A DNA stretch of 64,000 nucleotides from Epiperipatus broadwayi (lineage: Eukaryota; Onychophora; Udeonychophora; Euonychophora; Peripatidae). Shown one piece after another: positions 1 to 13,440 of this stretch (positions are counted from its first letter, which is position 1; each line of letters starts with the position of its first letter). Both the position numbers and the translations under genes were made by a program. The notes beneath the pieces are model-generated. The model did no database searches. It had not been told where the DNA came from and saw only the letters and a program-made list of their open reading frames with translations. The stretch is from assembly GCA_028023455.1 (NCBI GenBank), contig JAQFVV010012404.1, positions 13,687,421 through 13,751,420 of the forward strand. The letters are read 5' to 3'.

Positions 1-1224
1 TTACTTTATTTAATGGATTTAAAATTTCATAAACAAATCTTTTGTTCTCTTACATAAACTTGTAAAATAGCTTAGAGAAATTTTATTTTCATTTTTACTC
101 AAATCTAGGTCATAGTTGCAAATTGAATAAACTCAAAAATATAACCGAGTTAGTTTATTATACAAAAATTAGTTCTTACATTAAGAGAACATTTATAAAC
201 AGATGCTGACAATCTAACTGATCAATGTTTAATGTATGTCAGAATTGTAAGAATTCATTATATACATCAAATCAGTTTTAAAGATTCAGGATAAAAAAAT
301 AATAGAGATTAGGAGGTTATATGATGTTTACTGCCCGAAGTATAAAATTGAACTTTGATCCAGATACTTTTAGTTCTTGAGTCTATCTTGCTAACACTGA
401 GCCCAACAAAACAAAGAAAGGTTAGGATGTTTTTTTTTCCCATATAGATCAGTCAAATGAGAACAGTATTATTTTTATAAGACATTGATAAGAGTTTAAA
501 TAACTTTTGAAACATATTTTTTATAGCTTAGGATAACTGTACTTAGTGTTTACATTACAATATTTAAATATTATTTTAAAAAAGTCATTAAATTATGCAC
601 TGCTGAGATCAAAGAAATATTGAAGAAAAAGACTGTTCATCAATTAACCAACTGCTGGTTAGTAGACTTTAAAATCAATGACAAATTATCAAACACTAAT
701 ATAGTATTATTTTCTAATTACGGTAATATATTGGCTTGACATGTTAATGCAATTTCAGGAAGAAAACCTAGAAGTATATATTTAGTAGAAATAGCTTTAT
801 ATTAAAAACAAATATGTTTATGTTCTTTCATATTTTCTAATATCTATTTACAAATTTAAAAAAGTAGTACAAAAATTTCAGACTATACAATGAATATAGA
901 GAGATGTACAATGGGATTAACAAAGAGAGACTAAAAGAAAGTACATAGGTTAAAGAACAAACAGTATCACTCACATCATTGAAAAAAATTAAAGAGATAA
1001 AATGGAATAGGCTAAGCATATTAACTAGAAGAGAAGTATATTAACTAGAAGAGATGACAATTGAAGAACAATTAAAGTTTAAACTGGGTCTCTAAATATT
1101 GTAGTAAATCTAAAAAGGACCATATATAAGATGAGTAAATGAGATAAGAAAATTTACTGAAGTAAGATGGAGTGGAAAAGCTATGGATCAAAGAAACTGG
1201 ATTAAACTCATAGATGTCTTCATC
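1..1224. other. AT-rich intergenic DNA, nothing recognised
   Basis: No open frame with recognisable protein similarity, no microsatellite and no obvious inverted repeat. There is a short local duplication near 1017-1050, where the phrase tattaactagaagaga occurs twice. Confidence 0.5.
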
Positions 1225-1629
1225 CTGTAAGGCAGCATTTCCCAAACTTTTTTGGCTCGCATACCACTTGGTAGTACATCACGCTAAATTGTACCACTTC
1301 ATAAAAATGATTGTATTTCGTGAAATTTGTTATTGTGAGTGTGTTATTTTATTTGCATTATAAATATTATAGGGTGACCATGTATGTATTCACATCTCAT
1401 AATGAGACAAATTACATTGAAACACGCCTAAACATCATGCCAGATTATAAACTCACTGAAATTATAAACTCACTGTAACATATTTATATGTATGTGTTTG
1501 TTCAAATTTTCATATTTTTTCCAAAATAATTTATTAAAGTTTACATTATTACATTAAAGGTTATTTGGTGCATATTTTGTTTAAAGTGTTTTCTCATTCC
1601 TTCATTTGTTTTTCCCGAATTTGAGTCTG

Positions 1630-1931
1630 TTTTCTCTTTTTCGGAGCATCTTGCTATTGGTTGGGCCATGGAGAGGATAAATCCAGCATGTCCCAAGTCA
1701 TGGAAAAATAACCTCAGGGGTTATCAGGCTATCTCTTGTTCTTATTTTCTTTATATTGTTCAGCATGAAGTTAATAGGATTAAAATTTTGATGATTAAAT
1801 ACTAGCTTACATCTAGTAATCCACCATAGATGATCAAGAATTAATGAGAGTCTAATTTCTGGGTATGATTTTTTTCTGATACATTTTTTCAAATTAAATA
1901 ATTTAGATTGATTTGCCTTGATCCGACTCAT
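1630..1931 (-). pseudogene. LINE ORF2 C-terminal fragment nested in the hAT element
   Basis: A minus-strand frame of 77 codons contains the pattern SLILDHLWWITRCKLVFN followed by an I/N-rich stretch. The same pattern (a hydrophobic run, W, then RCK) occurs in the LINE fragments at 34924-35154 (LLYILWSIRCKIMFN) and 36533-36823 (VLYAIWIVRCKTLWN), and at the end of the family 1 LINE near 17170 (YSLYAYWCTRCTFA). It is therefore probably the segment after the zinc finger of a LINE ORF2. The frame stops at 1698; similar-looking coding sequence may continue to about 1630. It lies wholly inside the hAT boundaries. I infer an older retroposition or capture; no LINE tail is visible. Confidence 0.6.
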
Positions 1932-2036
1932 TATTTATCTACTATTTTGTCATATTTCGTTTACTAATAAATGGTTTTAATAAAAACACAAAATTATAAA
2001 AAACCAATTAATATATTTTATCATAATCAAATATTT

Positions 2037-2606
2037 TTATAAAATAAATTTAATGAGATCTTTGTGCTTGTTTTGAATAACATAATTTTTTGAAATTTGG
2101 TTCAAAAGATGCGAGGTATATACCCTTAAGTCTTCAGCTGCGTTCAATCTGTTTCGATACTTATTTTTTAAAAAAATACATGAAGAAAAAGCTCTTCCTA
2201 CTAATTCTGTACTAGTAAACGGTAATAATAATTTAAGAGCTTTCTCAGAAAGTTGTTCATATTCTTTAATGTTTAACCAAAAATTAATTAGATTGTGTCA
2301 TTTGAATTCTACTTATAAAGTTCTGTCACATGATAATTCTATTAAATTTTCTTTATCCTTTATTGATAATGATGTAGCTTTTTCTAAATTTTCTGCATAG
2401 AAGGTGTTTGAAATCCAATTATCATTTGTGTTTTTGGGTTTTGGAAAATATTCCATGAAAGTCAATTTTAATCTTGTTAAATGTGCTATTATATTTTCTC
2501 GTATATCTTGAGACAGATTAACCTTACTTCCAAACAAAAAAATATGTAGAGTTTCAAATACTTCCAATTGATTGTTTTCAATACTTATACATATTACTGT
2601 TTCCAA
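2037..2606 (-). pseudogene. hAT transposase C-terminal remnant with two nonsense codons
   Basis: One minus-strand reading frame of 190 codons covers the end of a hAT transposase. The upstream part contains LTRLKLTFMEYFP, a W-I-x-N-x-F stretch and LIELSCDRTL, as in the segment before the dimerisation domain of ZBED/hAT proteins. After a TAA at 2313-2315 and a TGA at 2298-2300 the same frame continues with INFWLNIKEYEQLSEKAL, then FTSTELVGRAFSS and KNKYRNRLN. That is the hAT C-terminal dimerisation motif (FW, LS..AL, F.ST...FS, K.KYRNRL). The true stop is at 2037-2039. No DDE catalytic core or BED finger was recognised upstream, so the protein is truncated as well as interrupted. Family known, gene dead. 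Confidence 0.85.
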
Positions 2607-2910
2607 AAATTTAATTTCTTAATCATACTTTCAATTTTATCATTAACATTAAAGATCGTTATCAACTGTACATATTAACAACTTTACTGTATAATATTAT
2701 TAATTAAAATATTTTTTATGAATTATAGGAAAAAACGTTTCTATGATATTTTTATGATTTAATTTTTTTTTGTCCGCCATTAATGATTATTTTTCATGTA
2801 CCACTAACCAGCAACTCATGTACCACCAGTGGTATGCGTACCACAGGTTGGGAAACACTGCTGTAAGGGATTGATAATGGTTAAAAATAATGATAATAAT
2901 ACATACATAC

Positions 2911-3776
2911 TTACATAAAATAAAGAGCATGCTAATAACTCTAATCAAGCTTTTTTTATGGTAAATCCTTCAAGAGAAAGCATTCATATCATCTTTATCT
3001 AGGATTGTCCTCATCCCCAGACTAGTTTTGAGCTATGGATTTCTTCAGTGAGGAGCTAGAACACCAGATTTAAAACATCAACTCAAGTTAAACATTTATC
3101 TAATAAGTTAACTCTTAAGAAGAAGGTCTGAATTTTTCAGACATCTACATGTCTTTAAATTCAGCTCTCCAACTGAAATAATCATATGGGCTTGAACTTA
3201 ATTTAGATACACCATATATTAATAGGCTTAGCAATTAATTTAGCCAAACTTCCCAACAGCAAAATAATAATAATAATAAAATAATAGTAAAAGCTTGAAA
3301 CCAGTCTGGGAATGGGGGCAATCCTAGATAAAGATGATTTGAATGCTTTCTCTTTTAATATTTATCATAAAAAAAGCTTGTTTAAAACTATAAGTCATGT
3401 AACATATGACTTGATTTTATTACTATTATTATTTTGCTGTAGGAGGCTTTGGCTAAATTAAATTGGTAAGCTTATTAATATATGATGTATCTGAATTAAG
3501 TTCAGGCCTGTATGATTATTTCAGTTGAAGAGCTGAATTTAAAGTCTTGTAGATGTCTAAAAAAAATTAAATCTTTTTCTTAAAAGTTAACTATTAGATA
3601 AATGCTTAGCTTGAATGGTGTTTTAAATCTAGGGTCCTAGTTTTTCAATGAAGTTAGCCATAGCTTGAAACTGGTCTGGGGATAATCCTAGATAAGATGA
3701 TTTGAATGCTTTCTCTTGTATCATTTATCATTAAAAAAAAAAGCTTGTTTAGGGCTATTAGCACACTTTATTTTAC
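2911..3776. repeat. Foldback (inverted-repeat) element with a third partial unit
   Basis: The left arm (about 2911-3285) and the right arm (about 3411-3776) are diverged inverted copies of about 370 bp: the left arm carries TTTAAATTCAGCTCTCCAAC and the right arm its inverted counterpart near 3520-3545. The loop (about 3286-3410) holds a direct copy of the last 130 bp of the right arm: both contain agcttgaaaccagtctggg-like sequence followed by gatgatttgaatgctttctc. No coding potential. Probably a non-autonomous DNA transposon or foldback element; the superfamily could not be decided because no clean target duplication was found. Confidence 0.7.
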
Positions 3777-3790
3777 ATATTTGTAAATGT

Positions 3791-5540
3791 AAGCTATATA
3801 AGTCATGTGACATATGACTTGATATTTATAAGGCTGAATCAAAACTGATCTAACTTTTTTTTCTCCTATGCATTGAATGTCATAAAAAAAATTATAATAA
3901 AATGACCATTTAAAACATTCTATGTATAATCACTTTTAAATGATAAAGAACATTCACTTTAATATTTTACTAACTGATAGAGTGTATTAATTATTGATTA
4001 GATAGTGATTATTAAGATTTAGAGATTTCTTTTTCAGGGACCTTTAAATTTATCCAGATCTTATACTTTTTGAATTGTTTATATTTTTCTAATTATCACC
4101 CTATTATTATTATCATCATCATAACTCTCAGCCATTTGTAAATGGAAAGACATTTTAATTGCAGAAAGAAACAAAAAAAGAAAAAAGACAAGCAATAGAA
4201 AGTTTTGAAATGATTATACAAATCAATTTATAAAACTTATTTACATGCACAGATATCACATGCTCATTCTTTATTCTGTTTTTATATATATATATATTTT
4301 AAAGTACTGTATTTTAAACTTCTGCAGAAAACTTTTTTTCTGAACATAATTAACTCATTATTTAATTAGACCTATAGTTATATTCTTCCATTAAAGGCCA
4401 TCTTTAAAATGTTTTTGAGCTAACTTTTATAACATAAATGGGATCTGTTTCTCTAATGAAAATCATAAATTTGCCATAAAATACTTTTTAAATAAGTCTG
4501 TTGTTATTGTTTTGGTAAATACATGACAATAATATAAAACTGTTGTCAAATAATTGGCCTTATGATATAGAACTTATTGCATCTACTATCATGCACAATA
4601 TATGGGGTTTAATCTGAACTAAATGAAACACAGTATTTTTTTCTGGTTCCAATCAACCTTAAGATTTTTTTACAAGTAGCTTATATAAATTGGTCAAAAA
4701 ATAATACCTTGATATCACAAGCCAGACAGTAAAGGTTATATGTTTATCTGAGTTTTCAGACAAATATTAAAACACTGACTCAAACAGAAAGTACATATTT
4801 TTGAAATATAATGCATTTTTATTATATGAAGTAAGAATATTGTATTCTTATTATTATTTCTATTCTCAATAATAATCAGACTTTATGATAAAACAGTTGC
4901 CAGTAGTTATTTAGTCATTATATTCCATTGTAATACATTACTTAAAAAATGTCCGATAAATTCTTATATTTTTATATGTTGCTGCTTTTCCAAAGAAGAT
5001 TTGGGGAGACAATTCTTTTTGTTACACTGTGATTTATTATTAAGGATATAATAATACATTGCGAATTTTTAAAATAATTGGGATCTCAGATACAAATTTA
5101 CACACATATATAATCACATTATTTAAATAAAAATACATTATATAGTATTTTCTAAAAAAACAAAAAACAAAACACCATTAACTAACTAGTTGAATGAGAA
5201 TATACCTAATATAAAACTAATAAAAAAAAAATAAAAAAACAAGCATCAACATCATTAAACATTCACAATAACGAGAGTCGTGATGCTAATAATGACTTGT
5301 TTACACCATTAGTAAAGCAGAATGATTATTTAAATTATCATTACAATAAAAAGAATGATGGCCTTAGTTTTAAAATATTTTTTTAATATTCATGAGATAT
5401 TACTATAAAATAAAATTGTTCTAGCCGATTGTTTTCTACTAAACTTAGAACTCTTATTAATTATATACATATACAAGAGATTTATTATTTCATAATAAAA
5501 ATTAAATAACCAACCAATTAATAAAGTTTTTGAATGTAAT
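3791..5540. other. AT-rich intergenic DNA, nothing recognised
   Basis: No credible open frame or mobile element was identified. The palindrome-like phrase aagtcatgtgacatatgactt at about 3800-3820 repeats a sequence in the foldback element just to the left. Confidence 0.45.
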
Positions 5541-6030
5541 GTGATGCACTGCGACTTCTCCTTATACGGAGTCAGGAATCTCTCAGCAACTATGCCCAGA
5601 GAAACCTGTTAGCTACTTTACCTTCCCTTTCCATTCTCCACCCTAAGTTTCACCATAATCTGGTCCATCCCATTTCCACAGCATAATATTTGTCAACTCC
5701 ATGACCTTCATATCTAAATCCCCCTTATCTTTTCCCAAACCTAGCATAAAAAACCAATAACTCACTTCCTGTATAATCACTTTGTTCATATTTAATCTTC
5801 TATAACTTCATTATTTGTACCCTTTCTGTTTCCAAGCATTTACATTAAAGTAACAGATGAGTAATATTATTTATACCTTCCTTACACAACTTGCAGACTA
5901 AATCACCCATATTTTTTCCATTTACGAGTATATTCCCTTGTTGCCAAAGATCCCGCTCGAGCCTTAAACAATAAACTACTTTCCTTACTATTATCATAAA
6001 TTAACTCACACCCAATGTTCCGTTTACTTC
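5541..6030 (-). pseudogene. LINE family 2, 3' end, inverted relative to the main copy
   Basis: Read on the minus strand, this segment matches 44195-44670 along its length. Shared phrases include GTTTAAGGCT near the start, GCAACAAG, TGGGTGATTTA, GGTACAAATAAT, AACAAAGTGATTATA and the terminal GATTCCTGACT...GGAGAAGTC. In the better copy the translation includes HEWRNVGDLTCKLYKEG and IRHLLVEYKCL, a zinc-finger-like LINE C-terminus. This copy is broken by indels and lacks the (TA)n tract found in the other one. Its left edge, near 5541, should be the LINE 3' end, since both copies stop at the same place. Confidence 0.75.
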
Positions 6031-6960
6031 TATATATTTTAAAAATGAGAGCGCCAATCATCAGATAATTATATTATTAAACTGTTATACATCTTATACA
6101 TCTAAGTATAGACTGGTTTTCTGAAGTAGCGGCAGTATAGTCACCTGATTAGCTTCCTTCAATCAATGAATGTATCTAAATAAATTATAGTATTCTTTAA
6201 AAGCACTTTAAATATATAAAACTAACAAAAAAAAAAGCACCGACATCTTTGAATAGATTGTATAAAAGTTACAATTTTTCAGATTTTACTCAGGCTTAGG
6301 ATTTATTTAAAGACACGGCCGATAGCTAATCACCCAAATAAGAGCATAAAGGGGTATATATTTATTTTTAGAAGAGAATAAAATATTAAAATATTTTTGC
6401 TAGAAAGATCTGCTAGTAATGCCTTTTTTTCCTGTGAAAATTTGCCTGCAGTGAGCTACTTAAATTCCATTATCCATTTACTTATATATAAAAATCTGAT
6501 TGATGAAAGCATAGCGATGCCACTTTCATTAAATATAAAATATATTTTGCCTTAAACCAGTATCTAAATATCAAAACAGATAGAAAAGGAATCTTTTCAG
6601 ATGACATTTGAATATTTATTAGCCTTTAATGACATTCAATATAAATTAATGAAAATATATTTATAGCCTAATTTAAATTAGCCTAAAGCAATAACCATAA
6701 ATAGAATTATTTTAATATGCAATAATTCTAAAATGATGAAAATCTGTCAGTATTACATTAATTAAATATAATTAATTATTCATTCTACTGTCATCATCCA
6801 TCTGATATATCAGATGGAAAAGACATTTCTTCTGACTGCTTCCTGATTAATTATTAGATGTGGAATATGGATAATGATATTTGCAAGATTCAATATACAT
6901 TCTTGAAGTGGTATTTATAGTAATATTCATAAAATAGAATCTAGGTGAATTTAAATCAGA
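6031..6960. other. AT-rich intergenic DNA, nothing firm
   Basis: No open frame or mobile element was recognised. The right part may hold still more diverged units of the tandem repeat that begins near 6985, but I could not align them with confidence. Confidence 0.4.
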
Positions 6961-6984
6961 TTTCAAATGCATCTTTATAAATAC

Positions 6985-7811
<827 letters not shown>

Positions 7812-7830
7812 CTAATATGACAGTAGGATG

Positions 7831-9880
7831 ATGTCCTAAACATGTGATAATTAATTATATTTATTTAAAATAGTGCTGAGAAGTTTTCATCACTCTGAAA
7901 ATTGGATTATAAATATTAAATGATGAAAAAGTGCACTGACACAAATTTATTATTTCATTTTTTAAACGTTTGTAAATATTCTTTTTCTTAAAATATTCAT
8001 TTTTTATATCTTTTATATGCAGCTTAGTCAAACACTTCAGTTTCATTTTATTTTTATAATAAATACAAAAAAAAAATATCACCTATTGAAGCAGTCAATC
8101 TTAGCTTAAGATTGTGCTTCATGTTTCTACCTACTAACTTGTGTTTAAATCCCTATTTGCCATCCCGCTCCTTTTGTCGTGTATATATATTTCATGTATA
8201 TATTTGAGATGCACGCCTAAATTATAAAATTTAATGTTTCAATAACATATTTTAAAATTATTATTAATTCTTTTTATTAATTATTAGTTTTTTTATTAAA
8301 GTATTATAGATGCAGCTCAAATATATACATAAGAGCAAAACTTACTAACAAAATATTGATGTTTTTAAATATTTATTATATGTCATTTTAACTTTTTCTT
8401 TTTAAATTGCTTGTTTTTCTATTAAACTATATATTTTTTATAAAATCCAATATGGAAGATGTGACTGTTGTTAATTGTCCAAAAATAATTAAAGGGAGGT
8501 ATTTTTTAATTAAAGTTTTACTTAAAATAAATGGGATTAAGTAGATTAAAGATTTTCTTTTGTTGAAAACATGTTGTTAAATCTATTTCTAATCTGGAAA
8601 TAGATTTGAATTTATTTTTGGATGTTATCTTACTGTTTCATCTTCAAAAACAACTGATAAAAGAAAAAGTATAAAATGACTGAATTTTGAATCAGATGAG
8701 TTTAGCTACTCTAGTGAAAATGATTGTTAACATCGCGGTGAAACTCAAAATGATGTAGCAGTAAATCCACCACTCTTCAGCGGCCTCTGCCGCTACCATA
8801 ATATTCTGCTACCCTAAAGTGAAGTAAAGGCCTGATGGAGAACATTAAAAATGCTAATAGAGAAGCTTGCTGTCACCAAGAATTCATTTTGGATCCTCAA
8901 TTTGATATGCATGAGCCATACTTTGAAAATAGACTTATTAAATTTGTGCAAGGTAACTTTTATGCTACTATTTGAAAATGAATCTAGCCTCAGTAATCTC
9001 AAATCCTACTAATCAAGATTTCTCATGTATTATTTAACTATGCTTTTTATATAAATCTGTGAATGTAAATTTGCTCTCAAATGATTTCTTTATATCTAAT
9101 CCTCTCATATGTTTTTAACTTTCTTTAACTTTAGTGCGGTCAATTATTTGTAGTTATTTATTACTTGATTATATATATATGCTTTTTTTTTATTAATTTG
9201 CTAATCTCAAACAAACTGGCAATTTTTAATTTATAAAAATCTTTTCTGTCATTTTTTGAGTAAATCTTCATGAAGCAAGTTATTAACATCCATTTAAAAC
9301 AATGCATTATTAATTAATATACTCGCCAGATTGTTTTTCGAGTCAACATTTTATTTATTATAAAAATATATTTGTTTAATTCTGGATTTTCTACCCTGTG
9401 TAAATCCAGAACTTAAGCTAATTAACGCTTTGAAATCTTTTAAAATGTTTTGTTTTTATTCAATTCTGAAAGAGTGACCCATTAATTATTTTCTATAACT
9501 GCCAGTCTTCTTATATTTTCCATATTTTTAAAATTTCAAATCTTGTATTTAAATATTTCAGTTATTGTAAAATCAACGAAGGTGAGATTGATTTATTTTA
9601 ACTAGCAGAAAAAGGATGGGGGGGAAATCTTAATGTTTCTTTTACTAAATCAAATCTTAACATATATTTTATTAATTTGAAATCTAAATCTCAATGTTCC
9701 TTTTGCTATGTAAAATCTTAACGTATATTTTATTAAATGAAATATTCTCTCTATGTATATTATAATTGCATGGTGTATTATAGTATTCAAACAAGGGTCA
9801 TTTATTTTAAAGCAGTAAAATTTATTCAATGTTGTTAGCGACATTTATCATTACTGCATTGCCGACATTTAGCCTCTCTT
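7831..9880. other. Intergenic DNA with one unexplained less AT-rich patch
   Basis: Mostly AT-rich sequence without a recognisable gene. The patch around 8750-8830 is more GC-rich and contains a small hairpin (GCGGC...GCCGC at about 8780). The flanking 8660-9010 looks faintly coding in several frames but every frame has stops, and I could not assign it to any family. Confidence 0.4.
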
Positions 9881-9884
9881 CATA

Positions 9885-10035
9885 TATATATATATATTAC
9901 GTGCTTCTAGTCTTCTAATCTGGGGCTTGCGACAAGTTCGAACCCATAGATTTCTTCTCATACCTCATTCCATAGATAGTTGAGCTATCTGGAACCACAT
10001 TTATTTTGTATAAAATGCCTCTGGTGGTGATCCCA
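9885..10035 (-). repeat. Possible tRNA-derived SINE (minus strand)
   Basis: On the minus strand a polymerase III box B-like motif, GGGTTCGAACTTG, lies at about 9933-9945. An A-box-like stretch, GATAGCTCAACTATCTATGG, sits some 35 bp upstream, as in a tRNA. The complementary end runs into a (TA)n tract at 9884-9897. No target duplication was identified and the length is not defined. It may be a degraded tRNA-derived SINE; a chance box B is possible. Confidence 0.4.
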
Positions 10036-11019
10036 TAAGTTTGGCACACAAAGGCCTCTCGTATCGGTTATACCAGCAAAAGTCTGGGCCACACCATGCC
10101 TATCCATTTTTCTGTAAGCACTACCCAAGAAGGGGGTGTGAGATTTTGTTTTTCATCCAGAAGCATGACTTTTTCCTCTTGGTTATTTTTAGGCTATTAT
10201 GTCAGCACCACAAACTTCTTCATATTTATTATTTCTTTTGCTTCATGACCCAGTTTTAATGCTCTAATATTAAAATTGCGCTCTGCTTAAAATATATATA
10301 AATGCCAATTACTTCTATTTTATTAATTAAGTTTATTTCAATTATATACACTACCACTGTCATAATTTATATATCTATATTTAAGAATATCTATATGCAT
10401 TGGGGAAAATAAAGCGTTCGTCTTATTATCGTTAAAATAATTTTTCATTAAATATTTTGTCATAGTTTCAAATATAATCTTTCAACTGTCTTTTGTTTAT
10501 TTTCACGACCTCAATGGCATAAAAATAGTTTATATCATATGTATAATGAATTTCGGAATGCTCCTAGAAAAATATATGTTAGTCACCATGTTTCTGAACC
10601 ATAAATCAAAGCGTTAATGGCAGTATTATGTAATTCTTTCTAATATTCGATTGGCATTTTAATATTGGACCCACCAAAGATGTGTGTTTATTTGTAATAT
10701 ATATTTAGCTAATAAAGAGCATATGAGGGATAATAGCATGAATGACACTATGTAATCACTTGCTCATTCACGCACACACTAATGTCTAGAATTTATTTAT
10801 AAATGTATATAAATAATTTTTCATTATATTAAAATATATTTCATTGTCTAACTTATTTGAGTAGTTCAAATTCTTTTTCTCCACTTCCACATATTACAGC
10901 CATGCTTATCTATTATTTTAATATAGTCATAGTTAATAGATGTCTCATTGTGTTGCTCAGCTTTGATAGTCAGCCAGATTAAGATTAATTCTCATGTGCC
11001 ATCACTGTTATGTTATCCA
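10036..11019. other. AT-rich intergenic DNA, nothing recognised
   Basis: No feature can be supported. A 72-codon frame at 10041-10259 has no recognisable domain and no codon pattern that separates it from chance. Confidence 0.4.
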
Positions 11020-11150
11020 TTAGGTGTTAGATCTGGGGCTTAGAGAGTGGGTTCAAATCCAGGCTGGTCCCTGACTTAAATCTCGGGCTGGACTGAGTTT
11101 GAAGTACATTTTGTGAGTTCCAGCTCATGTTAGATGGATAAACATGTTTT
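11020..11150 (+). repeat. Possible tRNA-derived SINE (plus strand)
   Basis: A box B-like GGGTTCAAATCC lies at about 11050-11061, in a locally less AT-rich stretch that contrasts with its surroundings. An upstream A box is only weakly suggested, and neither an end nor a target duplication is evident. The call rests mainly on box B and base composition. Confidence 0.3.
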
Positions 11151-11931
11151 GACCGGCACCCTATTAAATAATCTACTTCAGGACAAAAGGTTTTTTAGCT
11201 TCTTTAATAGAAGAACAATAGAAAAGAAGATAGTACTCGCCAGGCTTGCTCATTACCAAGTGGTAAGAAATTTTTCATTCATGCTTTATTTTCTACTCAA
11301 AAATAGCTAGATATTCATTTTCTGACCATTATTAACTGGGTTAGCTATGGCTAGTTACTAAAAGACAGTCCCAAATGAGACTGAAAAATGAAAACATTTC
11401 CAAGTTTTTTTTATCCATCACAGATTCAAACTAAGTTATGACCAAACAAACTATTCAGATGTACTATTTCTGTATTATGATTCTGTTCTTTAAATAACTA
11501 TATTTTAATGTTATATTTCTATATGTTCAAATTGTTTTATCATTTTTTAAACTTTCAACTCTCTACACCGTACCCTATATTATTTTCTTTTAAACATTTT
11601 ACACTTCAACTCTATTTTCTATTGGAAATATAAAGAATATCTATCAGTCACATTTATTTGTTGCTAAAAATTTAGATTTAAAATTATATATAAAATTTAG
11701 GGACAAAAAGTTTGATTATTATACAAGTTTTTAAACTATTAGGAATTTAGTCATGCTTTTCCTTTTTTTATTTTAAAAAAGTGATTTTTTTTGCATTATT
11801 AATATTTTTCATCCACAACTTTGTCTTCATTCTTCTTCTCATTTGTTTTTATCTTCTTATAAAGTATAAATTCTTCAATTAATAGATTAAGTTCTAATTC
11901 ACTATTTAACAGATAAAAGTTTTAATTAATC
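11151..11931. other. AT-rich intergenic DNA, nothing recognised
   Basis: No gene, inverted repeat or microsatellite was recognised here. Confidence 0.4.
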
Positions 11932-12215
<284 letters not shown>

Positions 12216-12432
12216 CCTGCAGCAAATCTCTGCTGAGGTAAGAAGCAATCTTTAAGCTCTCCGATGTAAGTATTTATATTTTTCTTTTGTTTCAACTTGT
12301 TATTCACAAAACAAACGGAATACAGAACAAATCAAATCAAATAATAGATTAAGAGTATTTTTTAAATATCAGTGTGTATTCATATCTTTTTTTTTTAAAA
12401 AAAAAAACTGACTTGAGTCAGAATAATAAATC

Positions 12433-13440
12433 ATGGCTACTGCCCAGTCAAGTGTGAGCGAGTTAAGCACCAATACAAAATTAACAACTACATTAATTTC
12501 AACATCACCTATTTCGTATGCAAAAATATTTAAAAGCAACAGCAATATTACAGCACCAACCCAAATACCGCATTTCCGAAGAACAAAGACAAATGATATA
12601 AAAAATCTAGATCTACATACTCAAGAGGAACGTCAACCCCCACCCACAATCTGGACAAAAGAAATGCTTGAAAATGTGATGGACCATTTCAATGATACAG
12701 TGCCTCATATGCTGTTTGAAACTTTTCACAGGTTTTTTTCACCATCATTGCTAGTACTCGCAGTAACAGATAATCAATGCTCATTATATCATTTCCCAAA
12801 AGCTATATTATATGAAGCAATTACGCAAAATGCATTATGGGAAAAAATCTCTTGCATTGCAGACCATCCAAATTCGCGAGATATAACCATTGATTTTTAT
12901 ACTCAGCAGCAAAAAGAACATTTTCAATCCACTATTTTAGCACTCGATAATTATGCACTCATAATTATAAATGAAAACCGGAAAAATATTATTACTGGAG
13001 TGCTAAAAAATACTTATCTTAAATACAACTTACAAGATTTTCAAAAAATGATAAACCCATTTGGAAAAGTAATTGCCCTACAGCCAATTTATTTAAAAGA
13101 CACACCTATACCAATATGTAGTAATTGTTTTGAATTTAAAATAAAACTCTATAAAAATGTAGATGCTGCCACAATCTCAACACAAATTACAGATCAAGAA
13201 GCAACACTCTCTCTTCACATAAGAGGTTTAAAGCCACTTTGTTTTGGCTGTGGACAGAGAGGCCACCTAGCAACTCAATGCGATAACACAAAAGGCAATC
13301 ATTGTGAACAAACCAAAATCCTCTCCCCAGAACAACCCACTGATGATGAAAATAAAATTTCTGATAACATTACATCCATTGACAACCCAATAATAGAAAC
13401 CAGAAAAAAAACAGTTTCAAACACCCACAAACAAAAATGA
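12433..13440 (+). CDS. LINE ORF1 protein with CCHC zinc knuckle
   Basis: The longest credible frame in the window, 335 codons from an ATG shortly after an A-rich tract. ORF1 proteins of this kind coat the element RNA and form the cytoplasmic ribonucleoprotein. The N-terminal 60 residues are Ser/Thr-rich and probably disordered. Residues about 70-200 form a folded-looking region with many aromatic residues. A CX2CX4HX4C knuckle, CFGCGQRGHLATQC, sits at residues 270-283 (C270, C273, H278, C283). A second CxxC (ICSNC) lies near residue 230. The last 40 residues are polar. The frame closes at 13440, but basic sequence typical of an ORF1 tail continues in other frames to 14023, so the stop is probably a mutation. 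Family assignment is sound; function is inferred from the family. Confidence 0.85.
   Translation: MATAQSSVSELSTNTKLTTTLISTSPISYAKIFKSNSNITAPTQIPHFRRTKTNDIKNLDLHTQEERQPPPTIWTKEMLENVMDHFNDTVPHMLFETFHRFFSPSLLVLAVTDNQCSLYHFPKAILYEAITQNALWEKISCIADHPNSRDITIDFYTQQQKEHFQSTILALDNYALIIINENRKNIITGVLKNTYLKYNLQDFQKMINPFGKVIALQPIYLKDTPIPICSNCFEFKIKLYKNVDAATISTQITDQEATLSLHIRGLKPLCFGCGQRGHLATQCDNTKGNHCEQTKILSPEQPTDDENKISDNITSIDNPIIETRKKTVSNTHKQK

Larger units (their letters stand above)
1233..2860 (-). mobile_element. hAT-superfamily DNA transposon, defective
   Basis: The left end begins CAGCATTTCCCAAAC and the reverse complement of the right end begins CAGTGTTTCCCAACC, so the termini are inverted repeats of the hAT type. 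Both ends then carry a subterminal motif around ATACCACT and GGTAC. The element is bracketed by an identical 8-bp duplication, CTGTAAGG, at 1225-1232 and 2861-2868; 8 bp is the length known for hAT insertions. Inside, the minus strand encodes the C-terminal part of a hAT transposase with two nonsense codons, and a separate LINE fragment lies at 1630-1931. The element cannot be autonomous. The exact target duplication and matching ends make the boundaries firm. Confidence 0.92.

Noticed and set aside
8750-8830. GC-richer patch as a possible host exon
   Set aside because: All frames contain stops within a short distance and no splice-bounded frame with recognisable protein was found.
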